DNA of 64,000 nucleotides, from assembly GCA_026874595.1 (NCBI GenBank), contig CM049306.1, positions 83,912,142 to 83,976,141 on the forward strand, read 5' to 3'. The DNA comes from Sipunculus nudus (lineage: Eukaryota > Annelida > Sipuncula > Golfingiida > Sipunculidae). Below are positions 24,642 to 36,900 of the stretch, one piece after another (position 1 is the stretch's first letter; every line of letters starts with the position of its first letter). The position numbers and the translations under genes were made by a program. The notes under the pieces are model-generated. The model was not told the DNA's origin and ran no database searches. It saw only the letters and a list, made by a program, of their open reading frames with translations.

Positions 24642-25602
24642 AACAAGTGACCGATGGGTCATGACGCTCAGCTGATTGACTAGTTGGTATTGGCTATAGT
24701 GTGATACTAGATGCATTTATGTGTTTGGTACTGGTTGTCCTATAAGGCCACTGTACAGAAGCCTGTAATTTATCCAAAAGAGGTCATGGTGACCTTATTA
24801 CCCCTATGGAGGTAGATGATGGGTAGGGGTCACTAGGGGCCAAATTGTCAAGATTCAGCACCAGTGATGATAAAAAAGCCTAAAAATTCGAAAAAAATAC
24901 AGGTGGCGCCAACAGTGGGGGAACTGCTGAAACACTCCATGATCAACAGGCCTATACGTGAAAAGAATCATGTTGATTAATGCATTAGTTTTTTTTCAGA
25001 TATTGGAGCTTCTGTATCAATTTTTTAATTATTCGGGGGGGGGGGGGGTATTTACGGGCCCCGTAGTTCAGAGGATATGGGTAACAGAGACCTAATTTCA
25101 GGTTTTCAAGGGAATGTTTCATTGACCTCCCCGAATGTTAAGTTAAAAGCTTCTAGTTCCAACAGTTATGATTTGTGCTCTGTTAACGGACGGATGCTTC
25201 ATTTAAGGTTTCAAATAGAGATAAAAATGACATAAAAATTCGTAATAATTACAGGTGGCGTGACCAGTCTGCAAGAACTGATGAAACACTCCATGATCAA
25301 TATGCATGCAAAAAATCATGGCGATCAATGCATTATTTATTCAGATACTGGAGCTTTTGTATCAAATTTTTAATTATTCTTGGAGGTATACTTACGAGCT
25401 CCAAAGCTCGGAGGAAATGGGTAACAGAGACCTAATTTCAGCTAACTAACTTTTCATGGACCTCTGTGGATTTAAAGTGAAAAGTTACTAGGTCTGACGG
25501 TTACGATTTATGCCCTGTAACGGCCGGATGGACGGCCGGACGGAAGGACGACGGAAAAAGACCCATCGCTATAGCTCAGCTGACTTTTAGTCAGCTGTGC
25601 TA
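24642..25602 (-). mobile_element. Family A element, copy A2 (reverse, two cores)
   Basis: On the - strand it runs from AGCTGACTAAAAGTCAGCTG at about 25575-25602, through a GTCC-type tract, two cores of about 340 bp with GGTCTCTGTTACCCATAT and the CTGTATTTTT/GGCGCC region, to GCTGAGCGTCATGACCCATC and CACTTGTT at 24642. Same ends as A1, A3 and A4. Confidence 0.8.
25035..25048. repeat. poly(G) run
   Basis: Fourteen consecutive G in a core of copy A2, matching the CCCCC-rich spot of the other cores. Confidence 0.85.
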
Positions 25603-25849
25603 TATGCACGATTGTAGGTGGTGCAACGTTTGTGAGCCATCCTCTGTTTAAAAACAATTTTTGGAAACAACCCCGGATCGTAGGTCATGTAGACCATAAC
25701 CTTGACCTTCAGGGCAATCAATCCGCCCACTCTTGAAATATTTTATATAGTTTTCACCAGCAACGGATAAGTTCAAGATTATGGTCTCTCTCAGAGTCTG
25801 TTACAAAAATATGAATGTTCTATCAAAGGACACCATTAAATGGTCCAAG

Positions 25850-25852
<3 letters not shown>

Positions 25853-25912
<60 letters not shown>
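25853..25912. repeat. (TA)n microsatellite
   Basis: About 29 TA units. Confidence 0.95.
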
Positions 25913-25913
<1 letters not shown>

Positions 25914-28900
25914 CCCAAAAAGGAATAAAAGCTTTATATGGTGTATGGGGCGCACCTAAACATATCAAGCGTATCTCAGCGATAATGTTAATGCAACCAT
26001 AGTCTTGCATTTTGTTTATATGGAATGTGCTGGCCCCTTTCTTCTTTATCTGTTTGCTACATTTTGGGCCCAGTCACACATACCTTTTTACACATAGCTG
26101 GGGGGGGGGGTTACTTCAATCTTTATCGTCCTAAACATACCTTGTGTGTCTAGATAGTCATATCTCAAAACAAAATAATCCGCAACAAAATAATCCGCAT
26201 TTAAAGAGACGCAGAACAAGTACGATGTTAGAAAACATTTCTCGCACGAGTCCTCCCCTCTGGGCGAACTGGCACATGACCACGTAGGACAATTTGCGAG
26301 TATTTAAGAGATGAATATTAAGCATGAGCATTCAGTAACTTAAAAATAATGACCTGCAATCTCAGAACATTTAAGGAAGTTATCATAATACTATTGCTGT
26401 GCTGATTCCATTGAGTGTTTAACTTAAGTGCACTTACATCGATCTTGTAGTTTACATCAGTAATACTTTGTTATATAAAGATGCGATGTGGGACCGAATA
26501 TGATATAAGTTAGTGATAATACCAGTAACACAGTGGTCACTCCGTACAGTGCATCACGACGTTTCTGTGCATAACCTAACCCTGGGCGACCTGTTGCGGT
26601 CACGAAAAAAAAAAAAAACTCGGCACACAACGGAAACCTCGCTGGTGTCGAGGGGGTGTCAAATTAGCGCCATTCAGGCCCTCTGACATAAGAGAGTCTA
26701 CGACCAGCGTACTGGCTGTCAGAGTGCCTTTATATACTTCAGCTTGGAACGCACTTTAAGGCTCTAAAACGATGCAAATATTTTTGTCATTTCTGACAAA
26801 TCCTCATGGCCAACAAATACGCTGTCACTTGACATAAACCAGACCAATCATTAGCTTATTATGTATACTTTCTAATAATACCTAACATGAGCAAGAAAAA
26901 TTCTGTTTTAACTTAGCATATTGATAAATCTTTTGTAAATAGGGACACAATTATATAAATTTTCACCAATATTCATATGATTATATTGATAAATAAATAT
27001 CTATATATTAATAGTGTAAGGCGATTTTTGTGATTTTCCGTATTTCCTCTAAATGCCACCATAGGGATAGCCGTTATTTTCGACATACATATGCTCCGGG
27101 TTTGTCCGAAGATATACCACCCACTTTTATTTGCAATATTTGCGAATGGTATGCATAATTAATAATTTTAATATTTACTTCCCTGCGGGCGCCTCTTTTC
27201 TTCATGTCTTCGGGCCCGGAAACACTATGGCCATATAGAGTGTGTGATGGCGGGACAGAGTTTTACTCCGGGGGCACTGTCTGAGGTTATTGTACATTTC
27301 GCTGTCACCAGCCCGAAATAGTCCCCATCGGCGATCCCTTCCAAAAAGGGGGATCTTTGAAAGAATTATTTAACAGGCCTTCCTGCGACCGAGGGATCGT
27401 ACGAAGAGGGCTCCTTCCTGCGACTCCCTAATGTGACCTGATATGCAAGAGTGCACATCTACCGGGTCGCAGGAATCCGTGATGGTTATACAGTCGCACA
27501 TCGTCGCACGGAGTCTAGGGCCTTGCATGCGATTGAGGTCCTCGACAAATATTCACCAACACATGTTTGCCTACTAAGTATCAGATGTAAAGAAATACAT
27601 GTTAACCAAATCAACGTCGTGGTTAGTACAGTGTGATGTGTACCACGTAAGTTGTGAACACATAATATCGACTTAAAATGTTTTGAAAATCGAGATTTTT
27701 CATTACTTCAGTTACAAATCTAAAATTCCTGTAAAAAATGTAAATTTAATACTTTAGTCCTGGTATTTGTTTCTTTAACATGCATGTGCCATCTCATTTT
27801 CAATAATGTTTATGTAATACTTTTTTTTTTTAACTTTTTATTCTTTCATTCAGCATGCATGCTTATTGCGTATGTGTCATGGCTATCATTGTTACTATTT
27901 ACACAAATAAAACTGGTATTTATGCATTTCTTCTGAGGTGTATTCCATGTACGGGTTCTTTTGTATGTTTATGTGATATTGTTGTGATATCAGTTTGTTA
28001 TGTCACATGGTATATGTGTAGGTTACTATTTGTCAAAGACCTCGACCACATGTAAGGCACTGACTTGGGGCGATCGTGTGCGACTGTACGTTGTTCCGAA
28101 ACATGTTCCGAAGGTTGTTCCGAAAGATTTTTATCCACAACACCACACATATAATGGATCTATATATTAATAGCGTTACGCGATTTGCTTGATTTTCTGT
28201 TCTTCGGATTTCCGGTGGATTTCCGATACCACCGTACGTATAATCGTGTTTGTCCAAAACCGTGCGTAGGACGGGTTATTGCTAGTATAAATGCCGGGTT
28301 CCTTCACTCCTACAGACTACCGAACGCCTTCATCCGAATCATGGAGAGTGCCTTGATTAGTTATAAAAACTATTTGTACAATCCATGTAAAATAAATATA
28401 TATATATATGTGACATCTAAATTACCAAGTGCATCTCAAGGATAATGTAGATGCAACTTTAGTTCACAAGTCTGTTCGTTTGAATTGTTGGTAATTTCTT
28501 CTTTATACCAGCCTTTCACATTTAGACTGAATTGTGGGATGTTCCCAAAACAAGTATTGCATCAATTTTTTCGGCCCATATTCCCAAGTTCATTCATGCA
28601 TAAGTGACTGTATATATGTGAATATTCCTAGATGAGGTCCCTGAATCCGGATCATGTGTTGAATCCACACCAAATATAAACTATTCCTCAATGGCTCATT
28701 CCCGAAATGCCCAGAAAATTTCATGAGATTCCATTCATAACTGAGTTATGTAGTGGACAAATACCTGTACACACAAACACACACACAAACACACACACGA
28801 TGGGGATGAAGGCGTACCCTCCTGGAGGAGGAAATCGAACATACAACTGCTTACCAAAGTACCGCTCTGTATATTAATACTGAATTTTTACAACGGAAAG

Positions 28901-29700
28901 AAGCACCGGCTAAGGAAACAATCAGGTAACATATGCACTACTGATCCCAGAAAGGAATTTCATACCAATTGAATTGCATAGAAAATGTTTGTAATATGAT
29001 TGGCTGCTCAACGCCCTCTTTTTCTAAGAATGAACTCGCTCCTCGATATACATATATATTACGGATGTCGGGCAGGTCTATTTTTACAGAGGGGGAGTAG
29101 CTCCTACCAGTGCTATATGTATGTTTTTGTCACAGGCGGGTGCGCAAGGTCACGTGAAAGTAAATCATTGGAGCCCTCAATCTCGTTGGATGTGAACGAA
29201 GCACACTAGTGAAATTCCCAGACGAAGTCTTAAAGTACTGGTGCTGACATGCAGGGGCGTATCCAGTCGGGTGCCCCCCCCCCAATCCATCCGACTATGC
29301 TTGTAAAATTGAGAGAAAACATTCGAGGCAGTAATTTCCATAAAAGTAGATATAAAAATATAAAAATAGCAGTATAGCATTCATGTTTTCTTCATGTTTC
29401 ATCACTGAACACTTTCATATGCAGGTCACAAACTTTTGTTCTTGTTTTCAGTTTTTATAATGGTACAAGGGTATTAAAGAAGCTGATTCTTTATTATACA
29501 CACACACACATATGAACATTTATATAAACATATATATACACTCCTTGGCCAGCGGATATGCTTAAAGTAAAATAAAAACGCTCCATTTTAAATAAACAAA
29601 AAAGGTCAAAGCCATGCGTGGGGAGTACACGTGTCACGACGAGCTTCGGCTTAAATCTAAGAAAAAATTAATTAAAGGCTTCTTTCTTCAGCAGACACCA
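25913..29700. other. Intergenic with weak dispersed repeats
   Basis: No gene recognised. Two weak repeat pairs are visible. CTATATATTAATAG plus GCGATTT occurs at about 26999 and 28159. A stretch like ATCTCARSGATAATGTWGATG then CAACY occurs at about 25975 and 28433. A region near 28650-28840, with CA-rich spacer and AATCCACACC, looks like another dispersed repeat. Confidence 0.4.
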
Positions 29701-29710
29701 GTAGCTGATC

Positions 29711-30590
29711 ATGGGAAAGACAAATAGAAGTGCATCTCAGAAATTTATGGACACTTACCTGTACAAAAAAGCGGGAAACGATGAGAAAAGTGAACAAATA
29801 GAGAGCGGTGCTCGAAGAGCCGTGGCATGGCGGCCGCATCTGAACAAGACCATGAACCAGGTCAAGTGACATGAACTAAGACATTTACTTTCAAAATTCG
29901 GAAATGAAAAGGAGAACCCAACAGCCTTTGAAGAATGTAAATATGCTTTGAGGTGAGAAATGAAAGTACTTGAAGGTCAGGTGATTGTTATAAAGACTCA
30001 GACGCATAATCATAGGACCCAGATATAGAACTTGAAAAAAAATGTAAAGTTTATACAGAACAAATACGACACATACTGTCAAGAGATGCTAAGAATGGAC
30101 GATGAGAACCAGCAACTTGGACGGGAAAATGTGTGCTTATTGCGTGAGATAATTAACTCACAGAAAAACTTGATAAGTTAGGCAAAAAAAACATAAATAT
30201 ATAAAAGGTATGGTTCTTAGGCACCGCCTGCATCAATGTTACCCCCCAACACCAAATATTTTATTTTGATTTGATCTTTCAAAAAGATTAAATAATATGA
30301 GTTATGTAGTGCCTTTGCCTGTTTTAGCAAAAAAAACTGTTATTTCCATGCTTTTCCTTGATCATTTGACATGTTTATCGAAACATACAAAAAAGGTAAA
30401 AAATAAAATACCGCCCGCCTACACTGGTTTATGAAAAAAGTACCTGAGAACCATATCTTTTTTTATTTTGGCTTTTGAGAAAACTTTGTCAGGCAGGATG
30501 CTAAATATTGAGCGCTTTACCAGAAAGTTTAACCTCACTATTGTAGGGGTGACTGAAAATAATAAAGAAATAATAATGGTGGTTATAATT
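29711..30590 (+). pseudogene. Degenerate LINE ORF1-like coiled-coil protein
   Basis: One frame runs from ATG at 29711 to 30180 with three internal stops (29867 TGA, then TGA and TAG) and no frameshift. It reads like a coiled coil (CQEMLRMDDENQQLGRENVC). It is interrupted by an inverted-repeat element (30207-30457) and then appears to resume with SGRMLNIERFTRKFNLTIVG. That resembles the RRM start of L1-type ORF1 proteins ('RSRRNNLxIxGI'). The assignment to LINE ORF1 is inferred from this motif and the coiled coil. No matching ORF2 follows. Confidence 0.5.
30207..30457. mobile_element. MITE-like inverted-repeat insertion
   Basis: Ends GGTATGGTTCTTAGGCAC and (reverse complement of the right end) GATATGGTTCTCAGGTAC, with 3 mismatches over 18 bp. 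It is about 250 bp, has no coding capacity and lies inside the ORF1-like pseudogene. A target-site duplication could not be fixed because of flanking A/T runs. Confidence 0.55.
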
Positions 30591-31075
30591 TACTGTTTCA
30601 TTAACAGGAAACGAATTAAGCATAGTGAAATAAGAATATATTTTGGAGCGATTTTACAATAGGCGCGACAATCTGGTTCAATAAAGTCTAAATAGGGCGA
30701 GGCTAGAGAAAAATAAGCCAATATTAGCAATATATGTATCACATAAGATAAAAGAGAACCTATTAACATTATTAAAAACCAGTATAAAGCACCAGGCGTT
30801 CCTAAGTTAAGAGTAACGTTAAAGCACACGCTCACCAGAGAAAATGTTTTAGAGCCAGAAGTTTTAATAACGGACCCACAACCATAATGACAGAACAAGT
30901 TGTAGTGGCGTGCTCCCACGGTCACCGGTAAGAGCGAGTTTTCCCGCAAATACCTGCTCCATTGTCATGCAAGATCTAGCAAGGCAAAATCAGAAGGGGG
31001 AACTCATGTCATGGAAAGAGAAAAAAAAATGAGGCAATCCCCAAGGGGGAACGTAGGGGGGGGGGGGGTCGACCC
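30591..31075. other. Intergenic; single unassigned minus-strand ORF
   Basis: A 119-codon hydrophobic minus-strand frame (30590-30949) has no recognisable family, codon signal or neighbour. I do not call it a gene. A G-run lies at about 31057-31068. Confidence 0.3.
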
Positions 31076-31078
31076 GTG

Positions 31079-31079
<1 letters not shown>

Positions 31080-31122
<43 letters not shown>
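31080..31122. repeat. (AT)n microsatellite
   Basis: About 21 AT units following a G-rich stretch. Confidence 0.95.
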
Positions 31123-31124
<2 letters not shown>

Positions 31125-31774
31125 CACTTCGACACATCCGGAGTTCGAGACAACCGATGTTCATTATATTCAGCCTTAATTATTATTGATAATACTGTTC
31201 ATGTATAGGGCCTAAATTATGTAGTTTCATTAAATGTTTGCTGAAAGGACAACACAAATTTTATAATAAAATTATTTATTAATAATAAAAAAGCACATAA
31301 GTACCACCAAAAATAGGATTAGGTCAATTCAAAAAGTGAAATAGGAGCACGTGCATGTATTTAAGCACACAAAACATCAAATGCAATATGTGTCTTGGTC
31401 ATGCCACAACGTTCAACCTCAAGCAGTGCTTCGTACTTCAGCTCAAAGCATAGTCTTCACATCAAACTTACGTTGAGCAGGCCGCGACCCGATAGCAAAC
31501 AGGACACGTACAATATAAAATTGAAGCAGTAAAGCAGTTTAACGTATTCTGTGGTATAATTAAGAGTCAGTATGAAAGATCTCCATCTTCTTCCCTTTAT
31601 ATAAAGTTCTGTATGGTTATCTGAGACCCATCAAAGATAAGGATTCAATTGTGATTGGTTTATTAATAACTTCTCATTTCAAATTAATGCTTTGTCGGCG
31701 AGAGAAAAAAAGCATGATCATGTGTGAGTAATTGGCCAAGCAGGCAAACAACGAACCAAGTTTGTAAACCATCG

Positions 31775-32045
31775 CGCTTGATGAGTTTTGTCGGTATTAA
31801 TTATGTAATGGGTCTTAATGGCCATAGGTATGATTGATGGACCGTGCAGAACTGTTACCCAGATATTAAAGCGGCATGACCTCGAGTCGAGTGACAGAGC
31901 CATCGCGCTTGATAAGTAAGGGCCATGCCGGTATTAATTACGTATAACTAGTCATCACCGCCTAATCATGATTGACGGTCCGCGCACAACTGTTATCCAA
32001 ACATTCAAGCGATATGACTTTGAGTTAAGTGATAGAAATACTAGC
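31775..32045. repeat. Diverged tandem duplication, ~135 bp
   Basis: Two units share GCTTGATRAGT, CGGTATTAATTA, TGATTGA-GG-CCG and AACTGTTA-CCA, in the same order and spacing. Confidence 0.6.
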
Positions 32046-32049
32046 TGGG

Positions 32050-32215
32050 GACCTATAAAACACTTCGACACATAAGGTTTTTCGATACATAGTTCGACAC
32101 AAAAAGAGTTTAATTAGTTAGGTTTTAACTGTTTCTTGCAGGGAATTCACATTCGACTTCGACACATGCGGGAATTTCCACTTAACCGAGTTCGACATAA
32201 CGAGATTTCACTGTA
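32050..32215. mobile_element. Possible pogo/Tc1-type MITE end
   Basis: Contains repeated CTTCGACACA motifs and ends CGACATAACGAGATTTCACTG followed by TA. Its reverse complement begins CAGTGAAATCTCG, like termini of pogo/Tigger-type elements. Only one end is clear. Confidence 0.4.

Positions 32216-32270
<55 letters not shown>
32212..32270. repeat. (TA)n microsatellite
   Basis: TA repeats following the MITE-like end. Confidence 0.95.
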
Positions 32271-32275
<5 letters not shown>

Positions 32276-33922
32276 TTCCTAAATTTTTTAGGGACATAAA
32301 CAGAAGCAATTCAAAAGTTTCCCAGCAAAACCATCCTATAGCACACAGTCTTGTCACCTCCCGTTCGGCTGTCTAACACTTTATTATGGTTTTGCGTTGT
32401 GAGTAAACACAGTTTACGTGTGTCTGCTTACCATAACAAGGCCGCGTCAGAGGAGGTCCGATTTTGCGCATACTCGACTGATTCAAAACAAGGACTTGCC
32501 CAGAATATTCCAAACATGGACCTGCATGTCCTCTGATATATGTTTGCTTGGTGGACATTACGATCCAACGGCCGGATGTAGATTTATTTTAGAACCTCTC
32601 TTAACCGATTTGTGCGATAGGTCCAGGGGCCTCAGCTGAATTGACACGCCCAGCACAGTGAGATATCGTGTATTAGGTCCCTAAGTCACAACAGCATGCG
32701 ATGTTTCAGCCAGCGGGAACATGTATTACATTTTTTATCTAGTCAGTCAGGACATCTTTTGATCGACAGGTGTTGTGGCCGGTCAATGCACGCGCTGTGT
32801 TTATATTGACACCTACGATCGCGCCCGATCCACTATTTTTAACACTTGTATACAGGAGTAAACCAACGGTTTCTTTGCATTTAATTTTGCAATTACCAAT
32901 TTATTTCAAAGAGAAGACGAAATTTTCATGTTAATTCAACATGAGTTATAGATGATTAGGCCCCTTTAATGTTACATGCACATGTTGGCTTGACAAAGTG
33001 ACATGGCTGTATTTCTTAGCCACCTTTTATATTTATCCTCACACACAATGGCGGGCCTTTCAAATTATATCTATTGGAGTTTCAGAACTCTGATCAAAGA
33101 GCCTTGTACAATGTGGATCAGAGTGATTCAAGGTTAGGCTTACTATGGAACCCCCGTACAAACATAACTTCCACTAATGTAGTGATGTAAGGTGTAAGGT
33201 TGTAAGGTGTACAGTACAAATGTTAGAATTTTCCATTGTTCAGTTAAAACCATTCCATCCATTCTCGATATCTAATTACAAACGTTTCAGTGTTTTCTTT
33301 TCAATAAAAATCTGTAATTGCCCGGTGTCCACATAGCGGCCATGAACATACACAGCACTTTTCAAGATCTATATTGATTGTGTTTAATTATGTAAAGGTT
33401 CAAGAATGTGTACACATATTTCAGGCCCAAACATATTAATGTAGAATCCTGGTGTTGACCAGGCCCGAGGACTACCACACCTGCGGGCCCTGGTTTTGTA
33501 ATCGTCCCCATTGCAGGGTCGTACCCCCGTTAGGCTCACTCAATTGTGAATGAAACATGAGCCTGGGACACGACCTTCTAGTCATTTATATATGTGAACC
33601 TACAACGTGTGTGTCTGGCACACAGCTTCACCTCATGACATTTTTATGTTTTTCTTCCAAGTAATGCACTTCAAGCTCCTTTCTTTTCCTTTTTATAGCT
33701 CCTCCGCTAAAAAAATAAACGTTTTTGTTTGGAACCTATTAAACACCAGGTATTTTTCTTTGCAAACGACCGCATGGTTTACGGAGTAAGAAATTTACGT
33801 GTTTGCCCACTGGTGAGCAAGCTGTATGCGGATTTATTGCTTAGATATTTTTGAAAGGCAATTTCAAGCTTTCAATTTTCATTTCAGTCACCAGTTAGAA
33901 GAATAACAAACATTCATCCAAT
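32271..33922. other. Upstream region of CHT1, nothing definite
   Basis: About 1.65 kb upstream of the inferred CHT1 start. It would hold the promoter and 5' UTR, but no certain TATA box or known element could be assigned. Confidence 0.35.
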
Positions 33923-33954
33923 ATGAACAACACAACGGACATCCCGGGCACCGG
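33923..33954 (+). CDS. SLC5A7: CHT1 exon 1 (start codon)
   Basis: ATG at 33923, encoding [10 protein letters not shown] plus two bases of a Gly codon, then donor GTAAGT at 33955. Joining to exon 2 gives [23 protein letters not shown] is a possible extracellular N-glycosylation site on a lumenal N-terminus. The exon is tiny and lies 4.8 kb upstream, so it is supported only by the ATG, a consensus donor and the correct phase. Confidence 0.65.
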
Positions 33955-36900
33955 GTAAGTTGAATTATTTCCGTAATATCAGATCATTAGTCCGTTTTCA
34001 CCAGTTAAGGAGTGACCGTTTTTACATATTTATCACCGTAATTCAATGAAGTATGTATATCCACGTGTTCGGCACCGCATTGTGTTAACAAGAACAAAAC
34101 TAGACGACCATATGTCGAGCGTTTGCCGGAAATCGAAATATAACAAGAAGACAGGGGGAACAAGTGAAAATAGTAATTTGAATGAGCAATGTCCCGGGAG
34201 AGCAGAAAGAATAACACATCTATGTATTTACGCAAATATTAAAAAGTCGCGGACGAATGGACAGACAGACAGGAAGAACAAATTCCTTTTTCCCCCTTTT
34301 AACTGTATGGTTTCCAGGAGCACTGCTAAAACAATGTGGACTCCAGAATTACATACGACAGACCAAAGACCAAGCAGGAAGAAGTTGACAACAACAGACG
34401 AACAGACAGACATACTGACAGACTGACACAACCTGGGTGACAGATGACCAGACCTCATAATGGGGAAGGCATAGACAAATAAAATGAGCTATAGTCGGTG
34501 TGGATAGGACAATATTTGAGGAAGTTATGAGCGAAATAAAATGTTTTGGGTTTTCCGGTGACCATGACCTTTGGCCTGTCTCAATTCAAAACGAGAGACT
34601 TGTAGGGGTTTTATTTGTGTCTCAATTATATAATTTTCAGAGCGATTGCTCGAGAATTGTGGCCTATAGACTGCAAAAAGTGAAATCTCGTAATATCTCG
34701 TTTGACGAGAAACGGTCGAAATTTCGCGAGATTTTGTAAAAAGTCGTGAAAAACATACCCAATGCTACCTGAAGCAAAAAGACAGACATCTCTACATTTA
34801 AAGAGACAAAGTTAGAAAAATGAGACCCCATATTTTGAAATGTCATGAATTTTCTCTAAAAATGCGTAACCATTGTTGCGCAGATTGTAACAGCTAGACA
34901 TCACAAGAACGGCCATGGAAGGACGAGTAACATGAGCTACAGTTCATAAAGCTATGATAATTTCGACGAATATATGAAGAAAAAATGTTTTTGTGTTTTT
35001 ATGACCTTGACCTTTAAACTATTGACACTAAAAGACATCTGACCCCTAGAAACTTAGGAGTTCTGTCCTCAGTATAAATTTCAAAGAGATGCTAAACATT
35101 TCTGGCTTGTGGAATGCCATATTTGAGATATGCAGGCAAGCAGGCAGGCGAATTTGACAACTGACAATCAGACGGACATACTGCTCACGGACATGTCTGA
35201 GATGTGAGGTTACTAAACCATCTGATGGACAAAGCATAGACAAAATATGCTATAATTTATATAGATAGGCCTGATTTTGATGAAGATATAAAGAAAAAAC
35301 GATTTTGTGGATTTTTATGTCCATAAAATTGACCTTTGTCCTATTGACACTTAAAGACATCAGACTTTTAGAACTTCACGTGTTCTGTCAACAGTATAAC
35401 ATTCAGAAGGCTTGCCTAATGCCTAACTGACCTTTGATCTTTATTGACCAAAAGCGAGAGGAATCAAGGGCTTTTGGTTATCTATTTTGCAAGTTTCAGA
35501 TCGATTGCAACAAAATTGTGACAGGTAGAATGGGGACGAACAAACATACAAAAACACAAACTAGACCACCAGAGGTCGAGTGCTTACCGGAAATGATGTA
35601 AAGTAGTCAAATGAATGAGCAATACCAAAAAGGAAGAAAAAAAGCCAATATTAACAAAGTTATGAAGAAAATAAGATTTCGATATTTTTGATGACATTGT
35701 TTTTCACTTTTGACCTTTTTAGACAATTCACAAAGAACTTCCAGAATTCTTTATGACATACGATACATGTAAGTGACAATGTGAATCCAGCAAAACTGAG
35801 GCCAGTAGAATGTTATATGGAGACGCATGAACCAGCAAGCAGCCGATTTTGAGGACAGCTGACAAACAGACAGACATACTGACAAAGTGACCAAGAGGGG
35901 AAGACATTTGACAAGATCAGGTCATGAAGAAGACAAAGAGGAAGAAAAAGAGTCAGGGTTTGTGAATATAGGACCAATATTGGCAAAGTTTTGAGGAAAA
36001 TAACATTTTGATGTATTTTGATGACTTTGACCTTGACCTTTGACCTATTCAAATAATATACATAGGACTTCCAGAAATCATTCCTGTTTACAATATGTGT
36101 AAGTTACAATATGATTCGTGTAGAACTGTTGGCTGTAGAATGCTATATATAAGACGCAATAACCAGCAAACAGGCGAAATTGAGGACAACTGAAAAACAG
36201 ACAGGCATACTCACAAAGCGACACAAAGTGGAGGGCAAGTGACTTGATCAGGTTAAAAAGACCCAAAGCAAGAAAATATACTATATATATTTGAGGTTGA
36301 TAGTTTTGGAGATATGGCCTAAAAACGATATGTTGTGGCGGTTCTAGTGCAGCGCCCCCTAGCGGCAAAATCCCGAAAATGAAAAATCACTTTCTAGATA
36401 TTAGTGTAAGAAATAAGATGTACCAGTTGCAAAAGGATTCCTGTAGATTCCTAACTGCAAGACACAAGAACCCGCAAACAGGCGAAATTGAGGACAACTG
36501 ACAAATAGACAGACATACTGACAAAGTGACCCTAGATTGTGACCAGTCAAATAGACCAGAATATTAAGAAAATCCAAAAGAACAAAATGAGCTATAGTTT
36601 ATGCAGGTAAGGTTTATATTTTTGGAGATATGGCCAAACAATGATATTTTGCAGTGTTTGCGTCTAGCGCCCCTAGCGGCCGTATTAAAAAAAATGGAAA
36701 AAAGATGCATTTTGAGATATTAGTGTAAGACTTACGATATTTCAGTTTCAAAAAGATTCCTGCAAAACTGTGGCCTTAAGGGCAAGATGAATGAAATTTC
36801 GCAAAATCTCGTTAGACGAGATATCGCACGAGATATTGCGAGACATGTAACACAATCACGTAAAACTAAGTGAACTCAACCTGACGCAAAAAACTAGACC

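Noticed and set aside
30590-30949. 119-codon minus-strand hydrophobic ORF
   Set aside because: No recognised family, no splice or context support, AT-rich low-complexity composition; likely chance.
33430-33560. Possible SINE or tRNA-like sequence
   Set aside because: No A/B box spacing or cloverleaf could be made out.
34046-34426. 126-codon plus-strand ORF near CHT1 exon 1
   Set aside because: It falls in the family C repeat and contains its GACAGACAGA segments; not part of the transporter.
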